A stretch of 28,876 nt of DNA from JANXQE01 sp035651635 (GCA_035651635.1 DASRFK010000060.1:1-28876), one strand, 5' to 3'. Counted from the stretch's first letter, positions 15,398 through 23,534 are shown. The notes: generated from the letters alone by a model not told the origin. Numbers and translations are program-made.

Positions 15398-16114
15398 ATG
15401 TCAGCCACACCTGCACCGAACCAAACCGTAATCGTCACGGGGCTGTCGAATGAGGAATTCCTGCAGCGGTACGCTCAGGCCGGAAGTGTTGGGCTTTCCA
15501 GCGGCGAAACCCTGGTTGACAAAGCCATCTGCCGCGCCCAACGGCATTTGGATCCCGAAGAACACTGGGGTTCCTGGTCGCATGCATTCCTCTTTCAAGG
15601 CCGTCGCCCCGATGGACATCATTGGGTGATCGAATCGGACCTGCAGGTCCATCGCAAACATATTCAGCTCGGAGTCCAGGAAAACCGGATTTCGAAGTAT
15701 TTCGACGAACACCTGTACACCAACCTGGCGGTGGTGGACTTCAATCTTGGCCCGGAGCAGGTAGCGCGTTTGCTGGCCGGTGCCATCGATCTGGCGGCCC
15801 AACGCGCCCGCTATTCTTTGCGTGAATTGGCGGGCACACTGCTCGCTTTGCATCATCCCAAGCTGCGCGGTCGATCCAACGTTCTCTCTCGCGAAAGCTC
15901 CATGTACTGCTCGGCTTTCATCCAATGCGTGTTTCGCAATGCCGGCTTGGATTTGGCCCCCGGCGTCGATTCCAAAAACACCACTCCCGAGGACATCGCC
16001 CGAACGGCTTTACCTCACACCACCTACTGCCTGCAAAGGCCCGCGGCCCCGCGCAAGCATCATTTCCCCAAACTCAAGCGCGCCGAATCTTCCCGGCGCA
16101 AATCCGGTCTCTAG
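15398..16114 (+). CDS. Permuted papain-like (NlpC/P60 or YiiX/C92-like) cysteine hydrolase, putative
   Basis: 238-residue protein. It shows the circularly permuted papain-like order: His first (SHAFLF, His62) with a following acidic residue in HWVIES (Glu79), then the nucleophile in MYCSAFIQ (Cys171). YiiX-type and other permuted NlpC/P60 enzymes share this order and hydrolyse amide or ester bonds in peptidoglycan peptides, lipids or proteins. No signal peptide or membrane segment is visible, so a cytoplasmic site is likely. The open frame runs back into the repeat array to 15167, but the first plausible start outside it is ATG 15398; no strong Shine-Dalgarno sequence precedes it. The C-terminus is basic (RKHHFPKLKR). 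It lies 180 bases before the pyruvate oxidoreductase gene with no known functional link. Confidence 0.65.
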   Translation: MSATPAPNQTVIVTGLSNEEFLQRYAQAGSVGLSSGETLVDKAICRAQRHLDPEEHWGSWSHAFLFQGRRPDGHHWVIESDLQVHRKHIQLGVQENRISKYFDEHLYTNLAVVDFNLGPEQVARLLAGAIDLAAQRARYSLRELAGTLLALHHPKLRGRSNVLSRESSMYCSAFIQCVFRNAGLDLAPGVDSKNTTPEDIARTALPHTTYCLQRPAAPRKHHFPKLKRAESSRRKSGL

Positions 16115-16129
16115 CGTTCCGTCGCAATT

Positions 16130-16165
16130 CATTCGCGTTCCTCGGCGTCCATTCGCGGTTTCTCC
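16130..16165. repeat. Short direct repeat downstream of the hydrolase gene
   Basis: CATTCGCG occurs at 16130-16137 and again 20 bases later at 16150-16157, inside a stretch with the look of dispersed 'CCATTCGCGGTT'-type repeats found in many environmental genomes. Only two partial units are present and no function is implied. Confidence 0.3.
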
Positions 16166-16268
16166 CCATTCCCGATGGGTGGTCAGCCTCTTTTGCGCTC
16201 GGGCCTAACAAAAAAAGGTTAACTTTTGCCAAGCACAGTGAAGTGCGCGCGGTCTCCCAGGCCCACAG

Positions 16269-16295
16269 TAGCGAGGTTCTTAGAAAAGCTCGCTA
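16269..16295 (+). promoter_or_regulatory. Hairpin reaching the start codon of the oxidoreductase gene
   Basis: TAGCGAG (16269-16275) is the exact inverted copy of CTCGCTA (16289-16295), and the last A is the first base of the ATG at 16295. If formed in the mRNA it would restrict ribosome access. No conventional Shine-Dalgarno sequence is seen there, so the start is less certain than the reading frame. Confidence 0.3.
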
Positions 16296-19200
16296 TGACA
16301 TCAACGAAATCAATTTCTGCGGGTCCCAAAACCGTCACGTTTAAGACGTTGGACGGCAATGAAGCCGCCGCGTATGTGGCCTACCGGCTCAACGAGGTAA
16401 TGGCCATTTATCCCATTACCCCCTCCTCGCCGATCGCGGAGTGGTGCGACCAATGGGCTTCGGAAGGCAAACGCAACCTGTGGGGCACCATTCCCTCCAT
16501 CATCGAGATGCAAAGCGAGGGCGGCGCCGTGGGCGCCGTGCACGGCGCCCTGCAAACCGGCACGCTCAGCACGACCTTTACCGCCTCGCAAGGCTTGCTC
16601 CTGATGATCCCCAACATGTTCAAGATTGCCGGGGAACTGTTGCCGACGGTTTTTCACGTGACCGCCCGCACGGTCGCGACCCATGCGCTCTCGATTTTCG
16701 GCGACCACAGCGATGTGATGGCCTGCCGGTCCACCGGCTGGGGCATGCTGGCGGCCGCTTCGGTGCAGGAGACGATGGATTTCGCGTTGATCTCCCAGGC
16801 CGCGTCGCTGCGCTCCCGCATTCCGTTCGTGCATTTCTTCGATGGCTTCCGCACCTCGCATGAGGTTTCCAAAATTGCCATGCTCACCAAAGAGGATATG
16901 GCCGCCCTCATGGACGACGAGCTCATCGCTGCGCACCGTGCACGCGCTTTGACTCCCGATCGGCCGGTTCTGCGCGGCACCGCCCAAAATCCCGACGCGT
17001 TCTTCCAGGCACGCGAGACGTGCAATCCGTTTTATGCCGCTTGCGCGGACATCGCCCAGAAGGTCATGGACGAGTTCGCCACCCAGGTCGGGCGCAGCTA
17101 TAATCTATTCGATTACGTTGGCGCCCCCGACGCGCAGCGAGTCATAGTCCTGATGGGCTCCGGCTGCGACGCGGCCCATGAAACCGTTGAAAGCCTGGTG
17201 GCCAAGGGCGAGAAGATCGGCCTGCTTAAGGTCCGGCTTTATCGTCCCTTTGATTCAAAGCGTTTTATCGAAGCGCTTCCGGCGACCGTAAAGTCCATCG
17301 CGGTACTGGATCGGACGAAGGAACCCGGGGCCGTGGGCGAACCGCTTTATCAGGATGTGATTTCCGCGCTGTATGAAGGGCATGCCAGCCATTGGGGCAA
17401 GCTCAAGATTTTGCCAAAGGTCATCGGCGGCCGCTACGGCCTCTCTTCCAAAGAATTCACCCCGGCGATGGTCAAAGCGGTCTACGACAACCTTAGCTAC
17501 GAAGTTCCCAAAAACCATTTCACAGTCGGTATCAAGGACGATCTGTCGCACACCAGCCTGGAGTTTGATCCCCACTTCTCCACCGAGCCCGCCAATGTGA
17601 TCCGCGCGATGTTTTACGGCCTGGGCGCCGATGGCACTGTGGGGGCGAACAAAAATTCGATCAAAATCATCGGCGAAGAAACGGCCAATTTTGCCCAGGG
17701 CTACTTCGTTTATGACTCAAAAAAGTCCGGCTCGATGACCGTGTCGCACCTGCGCTTTGGGCCGCAACCGATCCGTTCCTCTTACTTAATCACGCGCGCG
17801 AACTTTGTGGCCTGTCACCAACCGATGTTCCTCGAGCGGTATGACATGGTTAAAAACCTGGTGCCCGGCGGCACGTTCCTGCTCAACACGCCGTTTGGAA
17901 AGGACAAGATCTGGTCCCAGTTGCCGACCCCGGTGCAAAAAGAGCTGATCGAGAACCAAATCCGATTTTATGTTATCGACGCCACCAAAGTCGCGCGCGA
18001 GAGCGGGATGGGTGGTCGGATCAATACGATCATGCAAGTCTGCTTCTTTGCCCTCTCGGGGGTGTTGCCGAAACAGGAAGCCATCGAAGCCATCAAAGAG
18101 TCCATCCGCAAAACTTACGGCAAGAAGGGCGAAGACATCGTCCAAATGAACTTGAAGGCGGTGGATAATACCCTGGCGCACTTATATGAAATCAGCCTGG
18201 ATCACCAGGTCAATGGCACGGGAGGGTTCCTGCCGGCCGTCACGAGCAATGCGCCGGTTTATGTGCAAAAAGTCCTGGGCGCTCTTGCGGCCGGACTCGG
18301 TGATGACCTGCCGGTCAGCGCTTTCCCCAATGACGGCTCTTTCCCGACCGCGACGGCGCAATACGAAAAGCGGAATCTGGCTCTGGACATCCCTGTTTGG
18401 GACTCGGCGGTCTGCATTCAATGCATGAAATGCGTCGTCATCTGCCCCCATGCCACCATTCGAGCCAAAGTGTACGAGCCCAAAGACCTGGTTGGCGCGC
18501 CTTCCACCTTCAAGTCCATCGACGCCAGGGCGCCGGAATGGAAAGGGATGAAATGGACCTTGCAGGTGGCGGCCGAGGATTGCACCGGCTGCGCGCTGTG
18601 CGTCGACGTTTGCCCGGCTCGCAATAAAACCGAGACCAAGCTCAAGGCGATCAACCTGCGGCCGCAAGCGCCATTGCGCCTGCAGGAACGCGACAACTGG
18701 GACTTCTTCCTGCGTCTACCCGAGCTGGACCGCCGCAAGGTCAAGCTCACCACCCTTCGCCAGCAACAAGTCATGCGGCCGCTCTTCGAGTTTTCCGGGG
18801 CGTGCGCCGGCTGCGGCGAAACTCCATACTTGAAAATGGTGACCCAGTTGTTCGGGGACCGCATGATCGTGGCCAACGCCACGGGTTGCTCATCCATTTA
18901 TGGCGGCAACCTTCCGACCACACCTTACGCGGTCGACGCGCAGGGCAGGGGACCTGCCTGGTGCAATTCGCTCTTCGAGGATAACGCTGAGTTCGGGTTG
19001 GGCTTCCGGGTGTCGCTCGATAAACAGCAGGAGTTCGCCGGCGAACTTTTGCAGCAACTCGCCCCGGCAGTGGGCCAGGACCTGGTCGAAGGCATCCTCA
19101 AGGCGGACCAGAGTTCGGAGGCGGGGATTTACGATCAACGCGAGCGCGTCGTGGCTTTAAAGGATAAACTTCAGGGCATCGGCTCGGCCCAAGCCAAACT

Positions 19201-19948
19201 GCTGCTGAGTCTGGCGGACAAACTGGTGCGCAAAAGCGTCTGGATTGTGGGTGGCGATGGTTGGGCCTACGACATCGGCTACGGCGGCCTGGACCACGTT
19301 TTGGCCAGCGGTCGCGATGTCAACGTCCTGGTGCTGGACACCGAAGTCTATTCCAACACCGGTGGACAATGCTCGAAATCCACCCCGCGTGGCGCGGTGG
19401 CGAAGTTCGCCGCGGGCGGCAAACCCATCGGCAAGAAAGACCTTGGTCTGATCGCCATGACCTATGGCCACATCTACGTGGCTAGCGTTGCTCTCGGGTA
19501 CAAAGATGAGCACACGCTCAAGGCGTTCCTCGAAGCCGAATCGTATCCGGGCCCGTCGCTGATCATTGCTTACAGCCATTGCATTGCCCACGGCATCGCG
19601 CTCGATGCGGGCGTCGGCGCGCGTCAGCAAAAGCTGGCGGTGGAATCCGGTCAGTGGTTGCTCTACCGCTTCGATCCGCGCCGCGCCGAGCGCGGCGAGA
19701 ACCCGCTCCAACTGGATTCCGCGGCAGCTAAGTCCAAGGTGCAGGATTATTTGCTGTCGGAAAATCGGTTCAAAATGCTGACCAAGAGCAAACCTGAGGA
19801 CGCCAAGCGATTGTTCGCCCAGGCGCAGGTGGACGCCGATCGCCGCTGGAAACAGTACCAGTTTATGGCCGGCCGTGATGGAAACAACCAGGCGCCTGCG
19901 CCAACACCGTCGGCCAAACCGCCTACCACAGTCGACCAACACGCTTAA
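16295..19948 (+). CDS. nifJ: Pyruvate:ferredoxin (flavodoxin) oxidoreductase, single-chain
   Basis: Catalyses pyruvate + CoA to acetyl-CoA + CO2 with reduction of ferredoxin or flavodoxin in the cytoplasm. At 1217 residues it has the full single-chain length. The N-terminal domain begins with the YPITPSSPIAEW motif. Two [4Fe-4S] sites are Cys707/710/713/717 and Cys763/766/769/773. The proximal cluster uses Cys837, Cys840, Cys865 and Cys1096; the spacings (3, 25, 231) equal those I recall for the Desulfovibrio africanus enzyme (812, 815, 840, 1071). The thiamine diphosphate site is GGDGWAYD (986-993) plus NTGGQ (1021-1025). All key residues are present. I chose ATG 16295 because upstream in-frame codons to a TTG at 16226 read through a hairpin. 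The last ~20 residues are a Pro/Ala-rich tail. The DHOD-like gene starts 15 bases after the stop, implying an operon. The enzyme is oxygen-sensitive in most bacteria, implying low-oxygen pyruvate use. Confidence 0.97.
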   Translation: MTSTKSISAGPKTVTFKTLDGNEAAAYVAYRLNEVMAIYPITPSSPIAEWCDQWASEGKRNLWGTIPSIIEMQSEGGAVGAVHGALQTGTLSTTFTASQGLLLMIPNMFKIAGELLPTVFHVTARTVATHALSIFGDHSDVMACRSTGWGMLAAASVQETMDFALISQAASLRSRIPFVHFFDGFRTSHEVSKIAMLTKEDMAALMDDELIAAHRARALTPDRPVLRGTAQNPDAFFQARETCNPFYAACADIAQKVMDEFATQVGRSYNLFDYVGAPDAQRVIVLMGSGCDAAHETVESLVAKGEKIGLLKVRLYRPFDSKRFIEALPATVKSIAVLDRTKEPGAVGEPLYQDVISALYEGHASHWGKLKILPKVIGGRYGLSSKEFTPAMVKAVYDNLSYEVPKNHFTVGIKDDLSHTSLEFDPHFSTEPANVIRAMFYGLGADGTVGANKNSIKIIGEETANFAQGYFVYDSKKSGSMTVSHLRFGPQPIRSSYLITRANFVACHQPMFLERYDMVKNLVPGGTFLLNTPFGKDKIWSQLPTPVQKELIENQIRFYVIDATKVARESGMGGRINTIMQVCFFALSGVLPKQEAIEAIKESIRKTYGKKGEDIVQMNLKAVDNTLAHLYEISLDHQVNGTGGFLPAVTSNAPVYVQKVLGALAAGLGDDLPVSAFPNDGSFPTATAQYEKRNLALDIPVWDSAVCIQCMKCVVICPHATIRAKVYEPKDLVGAPSTFKSIDARAPEWKGMKWTLQVAAEDCTGCALCVDVCPARNKTETKLKAINLRPQAPLRLQERDNWDFFLRLPELDRRKVKLTTLRQQQVMRPLFEFSGACAGCGETPYLKMVTQLFGDRMIVANATGCSSIYGGNLPTTPYAVDAQGRGPAWCNSLFEDNAEFGLGFRVSLDKQQEFAGELLQQLAPAVGQDLVEGILKADQSSEAGIYDQRERVVALKDKLQGIGSAQAKLLLSLADKLVRKSVWIVGGDGWAYDIGYGGLDHVLASGRDVNVLVLDTEVYSNTGGQCSKSTPRGAVAKFAAGGKPIGKKDLGLIAMTYGHIYVASVALGYKDEHTLKAFLEAESYPGPSLIIAYSHCIAHGIALDAGVGARQQKLAVESGQWLLYRFDPRRAERGENPLQLDSAAAKSKVQDYLLSENRFKMLTKSKPEDAKRLFAQAQVDADRRWKQYQFMAGRDGNNQAPAPTPSAKPPTTVDQHA

Positions 19949-19963
19949 CCGCGAACTAACCGT

Positions 19964-20965
19964 ATGGATCTTTCCACAACCTATCTCGGACTGAAACTGC
20001 GCACACCCCTGGTGGTGTCGGCTTCACCTCTCTCGGAAGAGATCGATTCAATCAAACAACTCGAAGACGCCGGCGCTTCCGCGGTAGTTCTCTACTCTCT
20101 CTTTGAAGAGCAGTTGCGCCAGGAAAGCGCCGAATTGACCGAGAACCTCGAACAGGGCACCTTCAGCACCCCCGAAGCGCTGACGTATTTCCCGGAGCCG
20201 GAAGATTTTCGGCTGGGACCGGAAGAGTATTTAAAACACATCGCTCATGCCAAGCAGGCCGTGGATATCCCGATTATCGCCAGCCTGAACGGTTCATCCG
20301 CCGGCGGGTGGACTTCTTATGCCAAAGCCATCCAGCACGCCGGGGCGGATGCTCTGGAGCTCAATATTTATTATATCCCGACAAACATGGACGAGACCTC
20401 GGCGCAGGTCGAACACAACTACCTGGATATACTCAAATCGGTTCGAGCGGCGGTGCATATTCCCGTAGCCGTCAAGCTCAGTCCGTTCTTCACGAATTTC
20501 GCCAATATGGCCAAGCGCCTCGACCTGGCTGGGGCGAACGGCCTGGTGCTCTTTAACCGGTTCTATCAACCGGACATCGACCTGGATAGTCTCGAGATCA
20601 AACCAAACATCCTGTTGAGCACACCAATGGCAATGCGTGTGCCCTTGCGGTGGATTGCCCTGCTTTACGGCAAACTCCGGGCCAGCCTGGCTGCCACCAG
20701 CGGCATCCACCGAGCCTCGGACGTGCTCAAAATGCTAATGGCGGGAGCGGATGTCACCATGCTTTGCTCGGCTTTGATTCGCCATGGAGCGCGTCAAATC
20801 GGCGTGATCGAACGCGACCTGGTTGCCTGGATGGAGGAACACGAGTACTCCTCAGTCACGCAGCTCAAGGGCAGCATGAGCCAGCGAAACTGCGCCGAAC
20901 CCAGCGCCTTCGAGCGAGCCCAGTACATGCGGGCCATCTCCCAACTTCCGACGTCGCGGTCATAA
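19964..20965 (+). CDS. Dihydroorotate dehydrogenase-like flavoprotein lacking the class 1 active-site Cys
   Basis: 333-residue TIM-barrel protein of the PyrD-like superfamily. N-terminal YLGLKLRTPLVVSASP (7-22), Lys171 in VKLSP and the C-terminal SGIHRASDVLKMLMAGA (246-262) fit an FMN-binding barrel. The loop that in class 1 enzymes reads N-x-S-C-P-N is here NIYYIPT (134-140), so the catalytic Cys (or Ser) is replaced by Tyr137. It is therefore probably not a pyrimidine-synthesis enzyme. The gene follows the pyruvate oxidoreductase stop by 15 bases and no other nucleotide-synthesis gene is near, suggesting a redox job linked to that enzyme or to ferredoxin; the substrate is unknown. I recall such PyrD-like genes next to pyruvate oxidoreductases in other bacteria. 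No strong Shine-Dalgarno sequence is visible, so translation may be coupled. Confidence 0.85.
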   Translation: MDLSTTYLGLKLRTPLVVSASPLSEEIDSIKQLEDAGASAVVLYSLFEEQLRQESAELTENLEQGTFSTPEALTYFPEPEDFRLGPEEYLKHIAHAKQAVDIPIIASLNGSSAGGWTSYAKAIQHAGADALELNIYYIPTNMDETSAQVEHNYLDILKSVRAAVHIPVAVKLSPFFTNFANMAKRLDLAGANGLVLFNRFYQPDIDLDSLEIKPNILLSTPMAMRVPLRWIALLYGKLRASLAATSGIHRASDVLKMLMAGADVTMLCSALIRHGARQIGVIERDLVAWMEEHEYSSVTQLKGSMSQRNCAEPSAFERAQYMRAISQLPTSRS

Positions 20966-21135
20966 GCCCCAGGCCGTTCACGGTTGACGGGTCGCTGACG
21001 GGGCGGAGCGTAGAGAAGTCCCGGGTACCACTAAAACCGAAGGTTCGTGCTCACTCGGGCCGGGCCAATAGCGTCCGATCTCTACACAGCGCGTGCGCCC
21101 GGCATCGAGTGCACCATTTTTGTTCGACGATCCGC

Positions 21136-21390
21136 TCATCGATCAGCAACGTCTACGTTGACGATCATCACTGCCTTGACAGGCTCGTCCACCCAATAAG
21201 TAACAGCATAGCGGCCAATGATTTTGATCTGGCGTGTGCGTAAACTCTCGTCCCGATCTGTGAAATCACCAGGCGTGTGCGGGTTATCGGCTAGGGAACG
21301 AACGAAACTCATAATCAACCGGCGCTGCTCGCCTCGGGCGGGGACGACCTCCAGCAGTTCAAGATGGAGGTAGACGCTGTAGGCGCCCAT
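21136..21390 (-). CDS. ParE/RelE-family toxin
   Basis: 84-residue toxin-like protein of the ParE/RelE fold. The pattern of an N-terminal beta strand (YSVYLHLELLEVV), a basic helix-loop (RGEQRRLIMSFVRSLADNP), and a C-terminal sheet (RQIKIIGRYAVTYWVD) is that of plasmid-stabilisation toxins. RelE proteins cut ribosome-bound mRNA and ParE poisons gyrase; the sequence alone does not decide which applies. Its ATG at 21388-21390 directly follows the TAG stop of the upstream small gene (21391-21393), so translation is almost surely coupled. Upstream partner: putative antitoxin. It lies between the oxidoreductase operon and minus-strand accessory genes, a usual place for such modules. Confidence 0.8.
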   Translation of the reverse strand: MGAYSVYLHLELLEVVPARGEQRRLIMSFVRSLADNPHTPGDFTDRDESLRTRQIKIIGRYAVTYWVDEPVKAVMIVNVDVADR

Positions 21391-21597
21391 CTAAGGGATC
21401 TCTTTCTTATCAAGTTCGCGCTCAAAAGCATCCGGTGGGAGCCAATGCGAGGGATCCTTGTCCCCCAACCTGCGCCCGGTTTTGCTCGCGTACTCCTGAT
21501 CGTGCGCATGCCGAAGATGGAACAAGTACGCGATTACCTCGTCCTGCTCGTTTCGGGGTAGGGCTGCCAACTGTTCTTTAATTTCCTGAACGCTCAT
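21391..21597 (-). CDS. Putative antitoxin paired with the ParE/RelE toxin
   Basis: 68-residue, charged, Leu-rich and helix-forming protein (MSVQEIKEQLAALPRNEQDE start) with no hydrophobic segment. I do not recognise its family by name, but size, charge and exact abutment to the toxin gene fit an antitoxin, the partner that binds and neutralises the toxin and often represses the pair. The open frame continues upstream to 21801, but ATG 21597 is preferred: the upstream part has no antitoxin-like features. No Shine-Dalgarno sequence lies before it. Confidence 0.65.
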   Translation of the reverse strand: MSVQEIKEQLAALPRNEQDEVIAYLFHLRHAHDQEYASKTGRRLGDKDPSHWLPPDAFERELDKKEIP

Positions 21598-21604
21598 CGA
21601 CCAC

Positions 21605-21633
21605 AATTTAAGGGCGTTGACAGCCAGGTGCAA
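21605..21633 (-). promoter_or_regulatory. Candidate promoter of the toxin-antitoxin pair
   Basis: On the minus strand TTGCAC (21628-21633) and TAAATT (21605-21610) match -35 and -10 boxes in 4 of 6 positions each, with an ideal 17-base spacer. The -10 box ends eight bases before the antitoxin ATG, so the transcript could begin at or next to the start codon and be leaderless. This would fit the missing ribosome site. Visual match only. Confidence 0.3.
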
Positions 21634-21797
21634 GGCTGGCCCTCCGCTGCTCCGTCGAACAAGTGAGCTGAGCTGATGGCGCCGGGGACAGGCCACCGAC
21701 AAAATCCGAAAACTGCGAATTTCCCCGACCCCTGAGAAGGAAAAAGCGCAGCCCAGTCGCCTCAGCGATTCGTTGGGCTCGGTATGTGTAGAGGATC

Positions 21798-22406
21798 TCA
21801 TTTTGTCACTACCTCACGCCGATCCTCGCAGCCGCTTCGTGGTCGATGCAGTACCCCGAGCATGAGCTGAAAGGCTTCGGGAGAGGGTGTGCCAATTGCA
21901 CCGAGAGCCGAAGTAGCTGCGCGGCGAACCCCGGGATCCCGGTCGTTTATTGCCAGTTGACAGAGGACGGGGGTAGCCAACTCGTTGAGGCCCGGATCTG
22001 TAGGGCTGGCGGGGCAAAGGGCGGCTCGGTCAACGAGCCACGTAGCCGCCGCTTGCCGCACTTTCCTTGGCTGGCGCCATTGCACCATGCGCTGGCTGAT
22101 GGAAGCGGGAGCTTTAGCTCTGAAATAGCTATACGGCTTCCAGAGCAGATTGTCCCTGGTCTCGAGGCCCGCCATGGTGCAACTAACCAACTCCTTTTCG
22201 ATCTGGCTTTTGGCCGACGGATTTGCAGAGGCGATGGTCACACCCAGTTGAGACTCTGCAACTGGGTCGAGCTCAAGAACCGCCCGCTGTATCGACGCCC
22301 TCACGTTCTTGCTGTAGGGAGGTTTGGACTTCCATCGCAAGATGATTCCCAGAGGAGTAGCGACGACCAACACTATCAACAGCGCGATTGCAGCCTTCCT
22401 TTTCAT
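21798..22406 (-). CDS. Membrane-anchored HEAT-repeat protein
   Basis: 202 residues. One N-terminal transmembrane helix (about 5-24, KAAIALLIVLVVATPLGIIL) is followed by basic residues (RWKSKPP). From about 115 there are helical repeats (RKVRQAAATWLVD, DPGVRRAATSALGAIG) of HEAT type, which usually serve as protein-binding scaffolds. I see only about two to three repeats and the protein ends soon after one begins (FQLMLGVLHRP), so it may be a truncated copy of a longer family. It has no clear ribosome site. Function unknown. Confidence 0.65.
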   Translation of the reverse strand: MKRKAAIALLIVLVVATPLGIILRWKSKPPYSKNVRASIQRAVLELDPVAESQLGVTIASANPSAKSQIEKELVSCTMAGLETRDNLLWKPYSYFRAKAPASISQRMVQWRQPRKVRQAAATWLVDRAALCPASPTDPGLNELATPVLCQLAINDRDPGVRRAATSALGAIGTPSPEAFQLMLGVLHRPRSGCEDRREVVTK

Positions 22407-22577
22407 GCACTACCACATCACACTTTGGAACGTCGCGAGTCTTGCATCCCAACGGTTGAGGTATGCAACCGCCGCTGGGTGCAGAGGTTGAGCGTAGCAG
22501 ATGCCTCCGATTTTTCGTGTGGCAGCAAGCGGAGTTTGGCAGCGGCGGTTCGTCATCAGCGAAATTGTTAAGCGACG

Positions 22578-22931
22578 TCATCGGGTCCAAAGCGTAATCA
22601 CAATGATGATCACGGGAATCACCACACCCGCGGCAAGGCAATAAAACGCTGCTCGGCGGCTCTTTCCGAATTTCAGCGCCATCACAATACCCAGAATAGT
22701 CGTCGCGATAAAGCTCACCGCCATCACGAGCACGAACCACATGAGGAAAGCACTACTCAAACTGCCGCCAGCTTTCAACCCATGTGATGTGTGGATCGTG
22801 GATAACCGCGCCAAGAAATGGGAGCGATTGTGCAGGCCGAGTGTCTGGCAAATGCCCGATACCGCGAAGAACAATAGAAGCGGCGCAAAAACGCAACCGG
22901 TATACAAATGAATTGAACGTAATTTCTGCAT
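22578..22931 (-). CDS. Small integral membrane protein, PepSY-TM-like
   Basis: 117 residues with an N-terminal RSIHLYTGCVFAPLLLFFAV stretch, typical of small PepSY-associated transmembrane proteins. Three hydrophobic helices are predicted by eye at about 9-29, 62-88 and 94-115, with a soluble loop rich in His and Ser between helices 1 and 2. No catalytic motif is visible. It sits between the HEAT-repeat gene and the DUF2442 gene, on the same strand. A PepSY-related reductase or efflux-like role is known for longer relatives, but none is claimed here. Confidence 0.7.
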   Translation of the reverse strand: MQKLRSIHLYTGCVFAPLLLFFAVSGICQTLGLHNRSHFLARLSTIHTSHGLKAGGSLSSAFLMWFVLVMAVSFIATTILGIVMALKFGKSRRAAFYCLAAGVVIPVIIIVITLWTR

Positions 22932-23021
22932 TGCGTGTGTTGCCGCTTACGCCCGCGATGAGACGCGGCGGGCAAGTGACGTTCGACCTTCAAAAAAGAC
23001 GGGCTCCCGCCGTCGACTCCA

Positions 23022-23276
23022 TCACGATGGTTCGACGGTCTGATGCTGCCCGTAGTCTCCTCTCAATAAACCTCGAAAGGAGAGATCCTCATCCAGATCA
23101 GGCCAGTGAATGCCGTAAGGTGAAAGCTCGATCCGGTTCAACTGCTCTGCGCTTCCGTGGGCCAGTCGTGGATTCTCGGCCACAGGGAAGCGAATCTCGG
23201 CCCCGCTCTCCATGGTGATGGGCATGTGCCCGTCGCGGAAGACGGCTGAACGCGCGCTATCGGTTAAAATGCTCAT
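23022..23276 (-). CDS. DUF2442-domain protein
   Basis: 84 residues. Typical DUF2442 features: SGAEIRFPVAENPRL (24-38), LNRIELSPYGIHWPDLDEDL (46-65) and a final LLRG motif. The domain is often found directly after a DUF4160 gene. Here the ATG at 23276 overlaps the last codons of a decayed DUF4160 reading frame that ends at 23257. The open frame runs upstream to 23384, but that part is an out-of-frame shadow of the pseudogene. Its function is unknown; the pair behaves like an accessory, perhaps toxin-antitoxin-like, module. Confidence 0.8.
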   Translation of the reverse strand: MSILTDSARSAVFRDGHMPITMESGAEIRFPVAENPRLAHGSAEQLNRIELSPYGIHWPDLDEDLSFRGLLRGDYGQHQTVEPS

Positions 23277-23483
23277 TCCACTTCTCAATAATAAGGCCTC
23301 GATGCTCGGTTGCAAGCTCCTCGGCTTTCGCCAATTCCCGGACCTTGAGCCCCTGCGATTCTCGCAAATCCACTCGCTGCTCAACCTCGAAAACGGCCTC
23401 GCCCGAACGTAAACGTGAATGGGGCGGTGTTCGTTACTGTAAAAAAAGAATCGGTAGCGGTCTCTTTCGAAAATCTTCGGCTT
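23257..23483 (-). pseudogene. Decayed DUF4160-domain gene (start codon lost and frameshift)
   Basis: Read on the minus strand from 23483, the frame gives K-PKIFERDRYRFFFYSN and EHRPIHVYVR, the hallmark N-terminus of DUF4160, where relatives begin M-PKIF; the expected ATG is AAG (23481-23483). After the Arg codon at 23403-23405 two extra bases (23401-23402) shift the frame. The protein then continues EAVFEVEQRVDLRESQGLK and ELAKAEELATEHRGL to IIEKWNEHFNR and a TAG stop at 23257-23259. Length 227 is not a multiple of three; loss of about ten bases of a KGDG-like segment would explain it. It lies directly upstream of and overlapping DUF2442, as in intact pairs. The loss of the partner may leave DUF2442 without its usual function. 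Confidence 0.75.
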
Positions 23484-23534
23484 GCGTTCAAGTTAACCAG
23501 GGTCAAACGGAATGGCGACCGTTTTTCTCTGCGT

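Noticed and set aside
16226..16294. TTG start for the pyruvate oxidoreductase
   Set aside because: It adds 23 residues unlike the family N-terminus and crosses the hairpin; ATG 16295 fits the expected length better.
19964..20965. Genuine pyrD (pyrimidine biosynthesis)
   Set aside because: The class 1 active-site loop N-x-S-C-P-N is replaced by NIYYIPT, and the context is the pyruvate oxidoreductase.
21598..21801. Upstream extension of the antitoxin frame
   Set aside because: It encodes no antitoxin-like sequence, and a promoter-like pair sits right before the internal ATG.
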